DNA from: Candidatus Omnitrophota bacterium
GTDB taxonomy: Bacteria > Omnitrophota > 4484-213
Reading direction: 5' to 3'
Length of the DNA stretch: 31,793 nt
NCBI GenBank assembly: GCA_003645805.1
Contig: QNCL01000005.1
Span: forward strand, 1 to 31,793
Shown here: piece by piece, positions 6,717 to 15,004 of the stretch
How positions within the stretch are numbered: position 1 is the stretch's first letter
Layout: each line of letters begins with the position of its first letter
The notes under the pieces: model-generated
What the model was told of the DNA's origin: nothing
Seen by the model: only the letters and a program-made list of their open reading frames with translations
Databases searched by the model: none
Program-made: the position numbers and the translations under genes

Positions 6717-6720
6717 TTTT

Positions 6721-9489
6721 TCAGTGTGTGCTTCTCCCCAAAACCTTTCTACAGCGAGCACATAAATCCTTATACTCCTCATCCTCTCCCACAGTTGGTG
6801 AGTAGTTCCAGCAACGCGCGCATTTCTCTCCCTCTGCTTTTTCTACTCTAATCCTCAACTCTCCTTCTCCTTCTTCCAGGCTTACTTGGGAAACGATAAA
6901 AATAGAAGGAAGTTGTTCCTTGCTCTCCTCCAAAAGCCTTTTTAATTTCTCATCTCCTCCCTCTAAAATCACCTTTGCCTCCAGAGAACTCCTTATTTGC
7001 TTCCTCGCCCTCTTCTCCTCTAAAGCCTCACAAACCTTGTTTCTGATCTCAAACAACCTCTTAAATTTCTCCTCCAACTCCTTCTCTATCTCCTCTTCAT
7101 CCGGCCAAAGAGAAAGGTGCACGCTTTCCTCTTTCTTCCCTGGAATGTGTGCCCAGATCTCCTCCGCAGTAAAGACCAGAATAGGAGCGGTTATCTTAAC
7201 AAGGATAAGCAGAATCTGATAAAGAGCACTTTGAGCAGACCGTCTCTCCATAGAATTTTTAGCAAAGGTATATAGGCGGTCTTTGAGAATATCCAGATAG
7301 AAAGCGCTCATTTTTAGTGCGCAGAAGTTCTGAAGAGATTGGGCAACCTTGTGAAATTCGAATCTATCATAGCCTTGGGTTACTTCCCTCAACAGCCTTT
7401 GGCTCTCTCCTATCGCCCATCTATCTATCTCCAACATCTGCTTATACTCTATCTTATCCTTTTGGGGATCAAAATCAAAAAGGTTGGATAAGAGGAAACG
7501 TACGGTATTCCTTATGCGCCTGTAGGCTTGGATGGTATTTTCTAAAATGGAAGAGGAAAGTTTGACATCCTCATTGTAATCTGCAGAAGCGACCCAGAGT
7601 CGAAGGATGTCCGCTCCCTGATGAGCAATTACCTCTTGAGGAGAGATAACATTGCCTAAGGACTTGGACATCTTTCTTCCCTCTCCATCCACCACAAAAC
7701 CATGGGTAAGCACGCATCTGAAAGGAGGCTGACCTACGAGAGCCATTGCGGTAAGCAAAGAACTCTGAAACCATCCTCTATGTTGATCACTGCCCTCTAA
7801 ATACAAATCTGCAGGATAACATAGATCCTCCTCTTTCTGCAATACTGCAAAATGGCTCACTCCAGAGTCAAACCAAACATCCAAGATATCCTTCCCCTTC
7901 ACAAACTTCCTTTCGCCACACTCTGAACACCTTTTATCCGCAGGTAATATCTGCTCAGGAGAACGAACAAACCAACCTTCAAGCCCTTCCTTTCTTACTA
8001 ACTCTTCCACCTTATCTAAGACATCACTATCTGTTAACTCCTTATTACACTTCTGGCAGTAGAAAATAGGAATAGGTACTCCCCAATACCTCTGACGAGA
8101 AAGACACCAATCAGGACGAAAAGAAAGCATACTGCTTATCCTTCGCCTTCCCCAGGAGGGAATCCAGGTTATCTGAGTATCGATTTGCTCTATACATCTC
8201 TTGCGCAAAGACTGATGGTCTACCTTCATAAACCACTGTTGAGTGGCACGGAAGATAACCTTGTGTTTACACCGCCAACAATGAGGGTAGGAGTGGATTA
8301 TTTGCTCCTCTATAGGAAAAAGCGCCTTTCTCTCCTCTAATTTCTTTACTATCTGTGTATTACTGGAGAAAACATTCATCCCTTTGAAGAACTGCACCTC
8401 ATCATTGAAGCATCCTCTTTCATCTACCGGGCTGATAATAGGCAGTTTATACCTCCGCCCTACCTCATAGTCTTCTATCCCGTGTCCGGGAGCAATATGC
8501 ACACACCCCGTCCCTTCGCTAAGGTCTACAAAATCGGCAAGCACCACTCTGCTTTCTCTCTCCAGCCAGGGATGAGAGCACTTTAGCCCTTCAAGTTCTT
8601 CTCCCTTTACTGTACCAATAATCTGATATTCCTTCACTCCTGCTTTCTTTACTATCTTCTCTATCAAATCTTGAGCGATTATCACCACCTCTTTTTTATC
8701 TGAAAGAGATAACCTCAGAAGACTATATTTAGCCAGAGGATGGAGAGCAATAGCGACATTTGCGGGAAGGGTCCAGGGTGTAGTAGTCCAGATGAGAATA
8801 AAAACGGGTTTATCCTCCTCTTGCAATCTCCTGTAGGGAGGTTGCAGTTCAAACTTTACATATACAGAAGGAGAAGATACATCCTCATACTCTATCTCTG
8901 CTTCGGCTAAGGCAGTCTCGCAATGAGGGCACCAATACACTGGTTTTAAATCCCTGTAGATATAGCCTTGCTTAAAGAGTCTGGTAAATGCCTGAATAAT
9001 CCTAATCTCATACTCTTTGTCCATTGTCAGATAGGGATGCTCCCAATCTGCAAATATTCCTAATCTCTTAAACTCCTCTTTTTGAATCTGCACAAACCTC
9101 TGCGCATAATCCAGGGCTTTTTTTCTAAACTCCTCTTGACTGATCTCCTCCTTGCTTATCTTCATCTCCTTGAATAACTGATGTTCCACGGGCAGACCAT
9201 GGCAATCCCATCCCGGGATGAAAGGCGTATCAAAACCGCGCATTGATTTATATCTTAGAATTATATCCTTAAGAATCTTATTCAGGGAGTGCCCAATATG
9301 AATATGCCCATTAGCATAAGGAGGGCCATCATGAAGAATATACTTCTTCTTGCCTTTGCGTGCTTTTCTTAAAAGGGCATATATCCCCTTCTCTTCCCAC
9401 TGCCGAGCAATCTGCGGTTCTCTCTGGCTAAGGTGGGCACGCATAGGAAACTCAGTCTGGGGTAGATTTAGAGTATGTCTGTAGTCCAT
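6721..9489 (-). CDS. ileS: Isoleucyl-tRNA synthetase
   Basis: Class I synthetase that charges tRNA-Ile. At 922 residues it is a full-length bacterial enzyme. Visible in order: the PPYANGHIHIGH nucleotide-binding motif (HIGH at 64-67), the CP1 editing domain with TTTPWT at 235-240 and GTGCVHIAPGHG near 327-338, FDSGVSHFAV near 540-549, GSDQHRGWFQ near 567-576, and KMSKS at 606-610. The C-terminal zinc ribbon uses Cys890, Cys893, Cys910 and Cys913. The C-terminal zinc ribbon and the lack of a long C-terminal extension mark the common bacterial type rather than the eukaryote-like mupirocin-resistant type. The ATG lies 5 bp after the manC stop, so it is probably co-transcribed. It is the last gene of the long minus-strand block; three inverted repeats follow. 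Confidence 0.98.
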   Translation of the reverse strand: MDYRHTLNLPQTEFPMRAHLSQREPQIARQWEEKGIYALLRKARKGKKKYILHDGPPYANGHIHIGHSLNKILKDIILRYKSMRGFDTPFIPGWDCHGLPVEHQLFKEMKISKEEISQEEFRKKALDYAQRFVQIQKEEFKRLGIFADWEHPYLTMDKEYEIRIIQAFTRLFKQGYIYRDLKPVYWCPHCETALAEAEIEYEDVSSPSVYVKFELQPPYRRLQEEDKPVFILIWTTTPWTLPANVAIALHPLAKYSLLRLSLSDKKEVVIIAQDLIEKIVKKAGVKEYQIIGTVKGEELEGLKCSHPWLERESRVVLADFVDLSEGTGCVHIAPGHGIEDYEVGRRYKLPIISPVDERGCFNDEVQFFKGMNVFSSNTQIVKKLEERKALFPIEEQIIHSYPHCWRCKHKVIFRATQQWFMKVDHQSLRKRCIEQIDTQITWIPSWGRRRISSMLSFRPDWCLSRQRYWGVPIPIFYCQKCNKELTDSDVLDKVEELVRKEGLEGWFVRSPEQILPADKRCSECGERKFVKGKDILDVWFDSGVSHFAVLQKEEDLCYPADLYLEGSDQHRGWFQSSLLTAMALVGQPPFRCVLTHGFVVDGEGRKMSKSLGNVISPQEVIAHQGADILRLWVASADYNEDVKLSSSILENTIQAYRRIRNTVRFLLSNLFDFDPQKDKIEYKQMLEIDRWAIGESQRLLREVTQGYDRFEFHKVAQSLQNFCALKMSAFYLDILKDRLYTFAKNSMERRSAQSALYQILLILVKITAPILVFTAEEIWAHIPGKKEESVHLSLWPDEEEIEKELEEKFKRLFEIRNKVCEALEEKRARKQIRSSLEAKVILEGGDEKLKRLLEESKEQLPSIFIVSQVSLEEGEGELRIRVEKAEGEKCARCWNYSPTVGEDEEYKDLCARCRKVLGRSTH

Positions 9490-9494
9490 ATCCC

Positions 9495-10568
9495 TTACAG
9501 AAACCTGCTCATCCCTCTTCGTCTCTTTATCTCTTTCACCAGTATCTTCACATCCTGCGCCCTTTCCTTGGGACAGATTAAGGTAGCATCCTCTGTCTGC
9601 ACTACTACCATATCTGATAATCCTAAAGTAGCGATCATCCTTTTCTTATCCCCGATAATCAGAGAATTATGGGTATCTATATTCACACTCCTGCCTTGGC
9701 AGACATTTCCTTTCTCATCCTTCTTGTGAAACTCCCAAAAGGCGCGCCAACAACCCATATCCGTCCAGCCAAAGTCTCCTTTTATCACCAAAACATTCTC
9801 TCTTGCCTTTTCCATCACTCCATAGTCAATAGAGATAGGTTTTAGTTCATAATACACCTCTCTTATCACCTTCCTCGCTTCTCTTTTTCCTAAAGATCTC
9901 TCTATTCTCATAAGCGCAGTGTAAAGTTGGGGTAGATGTTCCTTGATTGCCTTCAGGATAACCGAGACCTTCCATACAAATATCCCACTATTCCATAAAT
10001 ACCTTCCACTACGCAGAAACCTCTCTGCTTCCTCCTTTCTCGGTTTCTCAGTAAACCCTTCCACCTCAAACACCCCTTCCTTTTTATCCTCCATCTTCTT
10101 TATTCGGATATATCCATATCCTGTGGCAGGATAGGTAGGATTTATCCCGATAGTCACCAGAGCGTCTCTCTGACGCGCTAGATGGGAGGCTAAGGAAAGA
10201 ACGCGCCGGAATCTTGTCTTCTTAGAGATGATATGGTCTGCAGGCAAACATACCATTATTGCCTGCGGATTCTCTCTCTTGATTAGTATCGCTCCTAAAC
10301 CAATAGCAGGTGCAGTATTGCAAGAGAGGGGTTCGGCAATAACCCTTTTTCTCTCCAGCAGGGCTAATTTCCTTAAAGAAGCAACTTGCTCCTTATTGGT
10401 AATAACAAAGATTCTGCTTTTATCGATAAATGTCTCAAGCCGTGTTAATGTCTCCTCTATCATCGTCTTACGAGTAGCCACAGAAAGCATCTGTTTTGGG
10501 CTCTTTATCCTGCTTTTAGGCCAAAATCTTTCTCCTTTCCCCCCAGCCATTATCAAACAATATAACAT
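9495..10568 (-). CDS. manC: Mannose-1-phosphate guanylyltransferase
   Basis: Makes GDP-mannose from mannose-1-phosphate and GTP for surface polysaccharide or glycan synthesis. The 357 residues form a GT-A-like nucleotidyltransferase with the pyrophosphorylase signature near the start (AGGKGERFWPKSR at 8-20, then PKQ), LPADH near the middle, GYGYIRI, the FTEKP motif and a WNSGIFVWK segment. The length corresponds to the single-function form; the phosphomannose isomerase domain of the long ManC/AlgA type is absent. The C-terminus retains the short left-handed helix region (VDIDTHNSLI-like, VVVQTEDATLICP). It follows gatC by 32 bp and nearly abuts ileS. No other GDP-sugar gene is in view. Confidence 0.93.
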   Translation of the reverse strand: MLYCLIMAGGKGERFWPKSRIKSPKQMLSVATRKTMIEETLTRLETFIDKSRIFVITNKEQVASLRKLALLERKRVIAEPLSCNTAPAIGLGAILIKRENPQAIMVCLPADHIISKKTRFRRVLSLASHLARQRDALVTIGINPTYPATGYGYIRIKKMEDKKEGVFEVEGFTEKPRKEEAERFLRSGRYLWNSGIFVWKVSVILKAIKEHLPQLYTALMRIERSLGKREARKVIREVYYELKPISIDYGVMEKARENVLVIKGDFGWTDMGCWRAFWEFHKKDEKGNVCQGRSVNIDTHNSLIIGDKKRMIATLGLSDMVVVQTEDATLICPKERAQDVKILVKEIKRRRGMSRFL

Positions 10569-10600
10569 TATCTCATCTCCCTGATAATCTGCCCAAAACC

Positions 10601-10876
10601 TCAGAGCACCTTGGGGACTTTAAAAAAATCACCTTCTCTCTGGGGAGCGCTCTCCAGCACCTTTCTTTGATCAAGAGAAGGCTTTATCTCATCTTCTCTA
10701 AGAAGAGGCTTTGTTTTACTGAAACTCAATCTTTCCTCTATCTTTGCCTCTTTCAGCATATCTATATACTCCAGAATCTGGCTCAACTCTCTCACTATCT
10801 CTCTTCTCTCTTTCTCCTCCAGTCTTATCCGTGCTAATCTTTCAATATACTCCACTTCTCCCTTCTGAATAAACAT
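10601..10876 (-). CDS. gatC: Asp-tRNA(Asn)/Glu-tRNA(Gln) amidotransferase subunit C
   Basis: Small subunit of the GatCAB complex, which converts misacylated Glu-tRNA(Gln) or Asp-tRNA(Asn) to the correct amide form. The frame opens at an ATG at 10894, but the ATG at 10876 has a perfect AGGAGG 4 nt upstream, so a 91-residue protein starting MFIQKGEVEYIERLARIRL is preferred. Features are the N-terminal helix with LARIRLEEKE, an ILEYIDMLKEA segment and a C-terminal LREDEIKPSLDQ stretch followed by AP(Q)REGDFFKVPKVL, the conserved end that threads between GatA and GatB. The catalytic GatA and the GatB subunit are not next to it, unlike the common gatCAB order. It lies between rsmA (25 bp) and manC (32 bp). 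Confidence 0.92.
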   Translation of the reverse strand: MFIQKGEVEYIERLARIRLEEKERREIVRELSQILEYIDMLKEAKIEERLSFSKTKPLLREDEIKPSLDQRKVLESAPQREGDFFKVPKVL

Positions 10877-10901
10877 CTGCCCTCCTGCAAGCATTGAACC
10901 T

Positions 10902-11738
10902 TTAGCCAGTGCTCCTGAGCCGATTTGCGAGAAGGATAAACTTCTCTATGCTAACTGCTTCTGGACGTTCTCTATAATCTATTCCTGCTTCCTTAAGAAC
11001 CCTCTTGAGCAAGCCTTTATCCATAGAAAACCCCTGAACTAAATTATTCAAGATGGTCTTTCTTCGTTGAGCAAAACAGACTTCTACTGTCCTGAAAAGC
11101 ACATCTTCCTCTATCGCATACCTTTTCTCCTTAAGAATATCTAATCTCAGCAAACAGGAATCTACCTGCGGAACAGGAAAAAAGCACCTCCTGGGAATAT
11201 CAAATACTATTCGGGGATGGCTAAAAAACCTGGCTTTTATAGAAAGAATCCCATAATTCTTGCTTCCGGGTTGAGCAACCAGCCTCTCCCCTAATTCCTT
11301 CTGCACACAGATAAGAATAAATTTAATCCTCTCTCTTTGTTCAAATAGGTGGAAAATTATTGGAGTGCTAATATAGTAAGGAAGATTTCCTATTACCTTT
11401 AACTCTTCTGCTCTCTCTATATCTTTTATATCTTTAAATCTAACTTTTAAGATATCCTTCTCTAATATCTCTAAATTAGAAAAATCTCTGAGTTTCTCCT
11501 TTAATATTTTAACCAATTCTCTATCTTTTTCAATAGTGACCACCTTCTTACTTCTTTTTGCTAACTCCTCGGTAAGCACCCCCCCTCCTCCTCCAATCTC
11601 AACGACTATATCCTCTGAGCTCAGTTCGGCAGAGTTTATTATCCTCTCCTTCACCTCATCGTCTACCAAAAAGTGCTGTCCCCAACGCTTTTTAGGAAAA
11701 AAATGGTATCGATGCAGAAAAAGAGGAGGTCTCAACAC
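10902..11738 (-). CDS. rsmA: 16S rRNA dimethyladenosine transferase RsmA (KsgA)
   Basis: Uses S-adenosylmethionine to dimethylate the two adenosines near the 3' end of 16S rRNA, a late 30S assembly checkpoint. It is 278 residues. The family N-terminal box is KKRWGQHFLVD (16-26), the SAM-binding glycine loop is EIGGGGGVLTEEL (47-59), the acidic ribose ligand is Glu70 and the catalytic motif IV is NLPYY at 118-122. The C-terminal helical domain contains CFAQRRKTILNNL, a KsgA signature. The start is a GTG (or the adjacent TTG) overlapping the end of pdxA by 7 bp, with AGAGG directly before it. The pdxA-rsmA pairing is well known from other bacteria (pdxA-ksgA), which supports both calls. Confidence 0.96.
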   Translation of the reverse strand: MLRPPLFLHRYHFFPKKRWGQHFLVDDEVKERIINSAELSSEDIVVEIGGGGGVLTEELAKRSKKVVTIEKDRELVKILKEKLRDFSNLEILEKDILKVRFKDIKDIERAEELKVIGNLPYYISTPIIFHLFEQRERIKFILICVQKELGERLVAQPGSKNYGILSIKARFFSHPRIVFDIPRRCFFPVPQVDSCLLRLDILKEKRYAIEEDVLFRTVEVCFAQRRKTILNNLVQGFSMDKGLLKRVLKEAGIDYRERPEAVSIEKFILLANRLRSTG

Positions 11739-12694
11739 CTCTGGGAAAGATAGAGTGCCATCTTTATTGCCTCTATCATTGAATCTGGATCGGCTACCCC
11801 CTGACCAGCGATATCAAAAGCAGTCCCATGACAAGGAGAGGTGCGAATTATAGGCAGACCTAAACTGATATTTACCCCTTTCCTGAAGGAGAGAAGTTTG
11901 AAAGGGATTAGTCCCTGGTCATGGTAGATAGCCACCACTAATTTATATCTTCCTTTATAGGCTTGATAGAAGAGGGTATCTGCAGGAAATGGTCCATCTA
12001 CCTTTACCCCTTCCTGTTGAGCCCTAAATATCCCCTTTTTTATCTCCCTCTCTTCCTCACCAAATAAGCCTTCCTCTCCTGCATGTGGATTAAAACCCGC
12101 TACCCCTATTCTTTCCTCTCCAGCAAAATATCTGTGCATAAACTTGGCTGCCAAGACTATAGTCTTATATACTCCCTGAGCAGTAATCAACTTACTTACC
12201 TCCTTAAGAGGGAGATGGGTGGTTAAGAGAACTACCTTCAACACAGGACTGCTAAACAACATACGCACATCCTTTGTCTGAGTCAACTCTGCCAGTAATT
12301 GAGTATGCCCCGCATACCTGTAGCCTGCTAAGTTTATTGCTTCTTTACTGATAGGAGCGGTAACCAAAGCATCTATTCTCTTCTCTTGAGCAAGCCTCAC
12401 CCCTTCTTTAATATACTCCAGCACCGCTTTCCCTAACCTCCTGTCCACCTTAGCCATCCTGAAGTGGTAGTTTATATTCGCAAGATCCAACACCTCTGCC
12501 TGGGCAGGAAGATTAATACTTAGAAGTTGGCTATTTTTCTTAAGCACTTTTCTATCTCCAATAATAATAAATCTTGCCTTTGTCTCCTTTATCTCTCTGC
12601 TCTCTAATGCCTTCAGCACTACCTCGGGTCCAATTCCGGCAGGATCCCCCATTGTAATCCCTACTACTTTAGCCCCTTGCTTACTCTTTTCCAT
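11732..12694 (-). CDS. pdxA: 4-hydroxythreonine-4-phosphate dehydrogenase PdxA
   Basis: Oxidises 4-phosphohydroxy-L-threonine with NAD(P) in the DXP-dependent vitamin B6 pathway. The 320-residue protein starts with TMGDPAGIGPE (14-24). It carries TAPISKEAI, the three metal-binding His at 160, 204 (within GFNPHAGE) and 258 (within YHDQGLIP), GPFPADT near 234-240, and the NISLGLPIIRTSP-HGTAFDIAG end that lines the active site. The frame is open to a TTG three codons earlier, but the ATG at 12694 is the better start. The surA stop lies 38 bp upstream. The PdxA2 branch (erythronate/threonate kinase partners) is possible in principle, but the linkage to rsmA and surA matches classical pdxA. Confidence 0.95.
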   Translation of the reverse strand: MEKSKQGAKVVGITMGDPAGIGPEVVLKALESREIKETKARFIIIGDRKVLKKNSQLLSINLPAQAEVLDLANINYHFRMAKVDRRLGKAVLEYIKEGVRLAQEKRIDALVTAPISKEAINLAGYRYAGHTQLLAELTQTKDVRMLFSSPVLKVVLLTTHLPLKEVSKLITAQGVYKTIVLAAKFMHRYFAGEERIGVAGFNPHAGEEGLFGEEEREIKKGIFRAQQEGVKVDGPFPADTLFYQAYKGRYKLVVAIYHDQGLIPFKLLSFRKGVNISLGLPIIRTSPCHGTAFDIAGQGVADPDSMIEAIKMALYLSQRC

Positions 12695-12732
12695 CGTCCA
12701 CAATAAAGATATGCTCTAAAAATCCTTCTAAC

Positions 12733-13641
12733 CTACTCCCTCAATATCTCAATGTAAGCCTCCTCCTTCAACTCCTTTGTCCACTTCTTCATTTCCTCTT
12801 CGCTCTTCCTCTCCCATAGAGTTCGCTCAATTCTCTCTCTTACCTCCTCAAGAGGCAACAAGCGCTTCTGCTTTCTCCCTTCCACCTTAAAGATATGATA
12901 ACCCAACTCTGTTTTTACCAGTCCAGAAAACTCACCTATTCTCAGGTTAAAGATAATATTCTCTATCTCAGGAACCATCTCGCCCCGGGCAATAAACCTC
13001 ACCTCTTCTTTCTGGGCATATCTGTGTGCTACTATAGTAAACTTCTCTCCTTTTCTTAACTCCTTCCATGCTTCTATTCCCTTCTCTTTTGAAGTAAAGG
13101 AAAGCATCCTTACTTTAACCCTCTCTGGATGAGTAAACTCCTTCTTATGACTCTGATAGTAGTGAAAGACCTCCTGAGGAGTAATCCTTACCTTCTCCAG
13201 TAGATGCTTCTTTACTGCTTTCTTAAGCATAATCTGCTCCTTAAACCTCTCTTTTAACTCCTGAATACTTAAATATTCTTCCTCTAATGCCTTAAAGAAC
13301 TCCTCTGAGGAAGAAAACTTCTCCTTCACCCTCTCCAGTTCTCTCTCTATCTCCTCTTCCTCTACCTTAATACCTTCCTTCTTTGCTTCCTGAAGGATGA
13401 GTTTATCCTCTATAATCTGCTCTAACATCTCCTTTCTTGCCTCCTCTATCTTCCTCCTCAAATCCTGATGGGTATAGATGTTTTCGTATTGTTTATATAA
13501 AGGAAGAAGATAGTAATCCAGATCTTGTTGAGTAATTACCTCCTCATTTACTACGGCAATAATCCTGTTTATCTCCTCTGCCTTTAGGGTGCTTAACTGA
13601 AAAATAAGCAAAGAGATAAAGGAAAGAAGAATGTATCTCAT
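12733..13641 (-). CDS. surA: SurA-like periplasmic chaperone / peptidyl-prolyl isomerase
   Basis: Periplasmic chaperone that escorts outer-membrane proteins. The 302-residue protein has a signal peptide (1-21, ending STLKA), then a SurA_N domain opening with EEINRIIAVVNEEVITQQDLD (22-42). A long, highly charged helical region (60-150) leads to one parvulin-type PpiC domain, about 165-255, with VKVRMLSF, MVPEIENIIFNLRIGEFSGLVKTELGYHIFKVE (split) and the usual C-terminal closing helix. Classical SurA has two parvulin domains; only one is present, as in SurA/PrsA-like proteins of many phyla. The frame opens upstream at 13668, but the ATG at 13641 overlaps the previous stop as ATGA and begins the signal peptide. 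The surA-pdxA-rsmA order matches the classical cluster. Confidence 0.87.
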   Translation of the reverse strand: MRYILLSFISLLIFQLSTLKAEEINRIIAVVNEEVITQQDLDYYLLPLYKQYENIYTHQDLRRKIEEARKEMLEQIIEDKLILQEAKKEGIKVEEEEIERELERVKEKFSSSEEFFKALEEEYLSIQELKERFKEQIMLKKAVKKHLLEKVRITPQEVFHYYQSHKKEFTHPERVKVRMLSFTSKEKGIEAWKELRKGEKFTIVAHRYAQKEEVRFIARGEMVPEIENIIFNLRIGEFSGLVKTELGYHIFKVEGRKQKRLLPLEEVRERIERTLWERKSEEEMKKWTKELKEEAYIEILRE

Positions 13642-14084
13642 CTTTTTTCTATCTCTGCTAACCCCCAAATCGCCTCCTGATTATCCGGGTCTATAGCAAG
13701 CACCTTCTTCCATATCTCCTCTGCCTTCTGCAGTTTTTTCTCTTGATAATAATCCCAAGCCAATTGATTAAGATAGGAAACAATATACTCATATTCGTGC
13801 TCCTCAGAGTAAAAGTGCTCTTCTATATGCATCCCTTCCCACATTCTCCTCCAGGCTTCTGCAATCCCGCTCCACATAGAAGAGAAGAATAACTTTATTT
13901 GCTCCAAATCCTCTCCCCATTCCCAACTTTCTCTAATTTTCTCCTCCCCAGTAAAGAAATCCTCCTTCACCTGTTCAAATCCCCACCTGCTTGCCTCCTG
14001 AGCCCTTTCCTTTCTCGCCTGCTCGGAATAGAGAAAAGAAAGGGCAAAGATAAAAATGAGCACTACCCCCACTCTCCTGCCCAT
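13638..14084 (-). CDS. Small exported TPR protein of unknown function
   Basis: A 148-residue protein with an N-terminal hydrophobic segment (about 5-19, VGVVLIFIFALSFLY) that reads as a signal peptide or anchor, and a central charged region rich in Glu and Trp (repeated W-E/W-G pairs at about 54-84). A C-terminal TPR unit follows at about 104-147 (LNQLAWDYYQEKKLQKAEEI, then KVLAIDPDNQEAIWGLAEI). The TPR suggests a protein-binding role in the periplasm or at the membrane. GGAGGAGAA precedes the ATG. It is coupled to the SurA-like gene by an ATGA overlap, which suggests a link to outer-membrane protein transport, but there is no named family I can assign. Confidence 0.8.
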   Translation of the reverse strand: MGRRVGVVLIFIFALSFLYSEQARKERAQEASRWGFEQVKEDFFTGEEKIRESWEWGEDLEQIKLFFSSMWSGIAEAWRRMWEGMHIEEHFYSEEHEYEYIVSYLNQLAWDYYQEKKLQKAEEIWKKVLAIDPDNQEAIWGLAEIEKR

Positions 14085-14101
14085 TTCTCCTCCTCAATCA
14101 A

Positions 14102-15004
14102 TTAGTTGAAGGAAACAGGGTTTCCTTCGCTCCACTCTACTATTCTCTCACCCTCTCCTTCCCTGAGCACCATTATTAGTCTCACTCCTTTTATCCTTTT
14201 TATCCACTCTAAACTTTCACCTTTTCCTGAAACAAATACCGCTGTCGCCAAGATATCACTCTTAAGACAAGTTTCTGAAATCACCGAACTTTCCAATAAA
14301 TCATTCTCTACGGGCTTCTTGGTCTGAGGATCAAGGATGTGAGGACGTAAGTAATTCCCTGAACTGGCAATAGCCTTATCCTTTAACTTTAGCACCTTAA
14401 GCACTCTGCCCCTGCTTAAAGGGTCCTCAATCCCTACTCTCCAGTTCTTTCCTTCTGCTTTTATATCTCCTCCAGCATTTATCAGGAAACATCTTAGCCC
14501 CAGATCTCTCAGTCTCTCTGCTGTGCAATCAACAATATAACCCTTTGCACATCCCCCTAAGTCTACTCTCAAGCCCGGCTTAGTAAAGAATACTGTTCTC
14601 TTTTTCTCATCCAGAACGATATCTCTATAACTCACTCCCCTATCCTCAGAGTTTATTGTAGGATCAAACGCTCCTCCGCTAATCTCAGCAAACCTTATAA
14701 CCTCTTTAAGCACATAGAATAACTCCTTGCTCACCCTTACTGGCCGTATAAAAGCATTTTTATTCACCCAAGACAATTCGCTTTTAGGGTCATAAGCACT
14801 GAATATCCTCTCCAACCTTCTCATCTCTCTAAATGCTAAATCTATCTTCTCCTGTGCTTTTCTTTTATCTTTGGTGATTACCTTAATCTCTACATTAGTG
14901 CCTAAAAGAATGCGTTTATCCTGCACAAGAGAGGAGCAAAAATAGAGGGGGGATAAAAGAGGGAAAAGAAACAGGAGAAAAAGTAAGAAGAAAGGTTTTT
15001 TCAT
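14102..15004 (-). CDS. apbE: FAD:protein FMN transferase ApbE
   Basis: Periplasmic flavin transferase that links FMN to Thr/Ser of target proteins such as RnfG or NqrC. The 300-residue protein starts with a strongly hydrophobic signal; a Cys lies at 23 (SPLYFC), but the residues before it do not form a standard lipobox. Family motifs follow: GGAFDPTI, VDLGGCAKGYIVD (usually GGIAKGY), INAGGDIKAEG, ILDPQTKKPV and SDILATAVFVSG, the last covering the Mg-binding Asp-Ala/Thr region. The frame extends one TTG codon further, but the ATG at 15004 overlaps the mdh stop (TGATG). No flavinylated target or Rnf/Nqr gene is visible in the window, so the partner is unknown. The 3' end is 17 bp from the TPR gene. 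Confidence 0.93.
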   Translation of the reverse strand: MKKPFFLLFLLFLFPLLSPLYFCSSLVQDKRILLGTNVEIKVITKDKRKAQEKIDLAFREMRRLERIFSAYDPKSELSWVNKNAFIRPVRVSKELFYVLKEVIRFAEISGGAFDPTINSEDRGVSYRDIVLDEKKRTVFFTKPGLRVDLGGCAKGYIVDCTAERLRDLGLRCFLINAGGDIKAEGKNWRVGIEDPLSRGRVLKVLKLKDKAIASSGNYLRPHILDPQTKKPVENDLLESSVISETCLKSDILATAVFVSGKGESLEWIKRIKGVRLIMVLREGEGERIVEWSEGNPVSFN

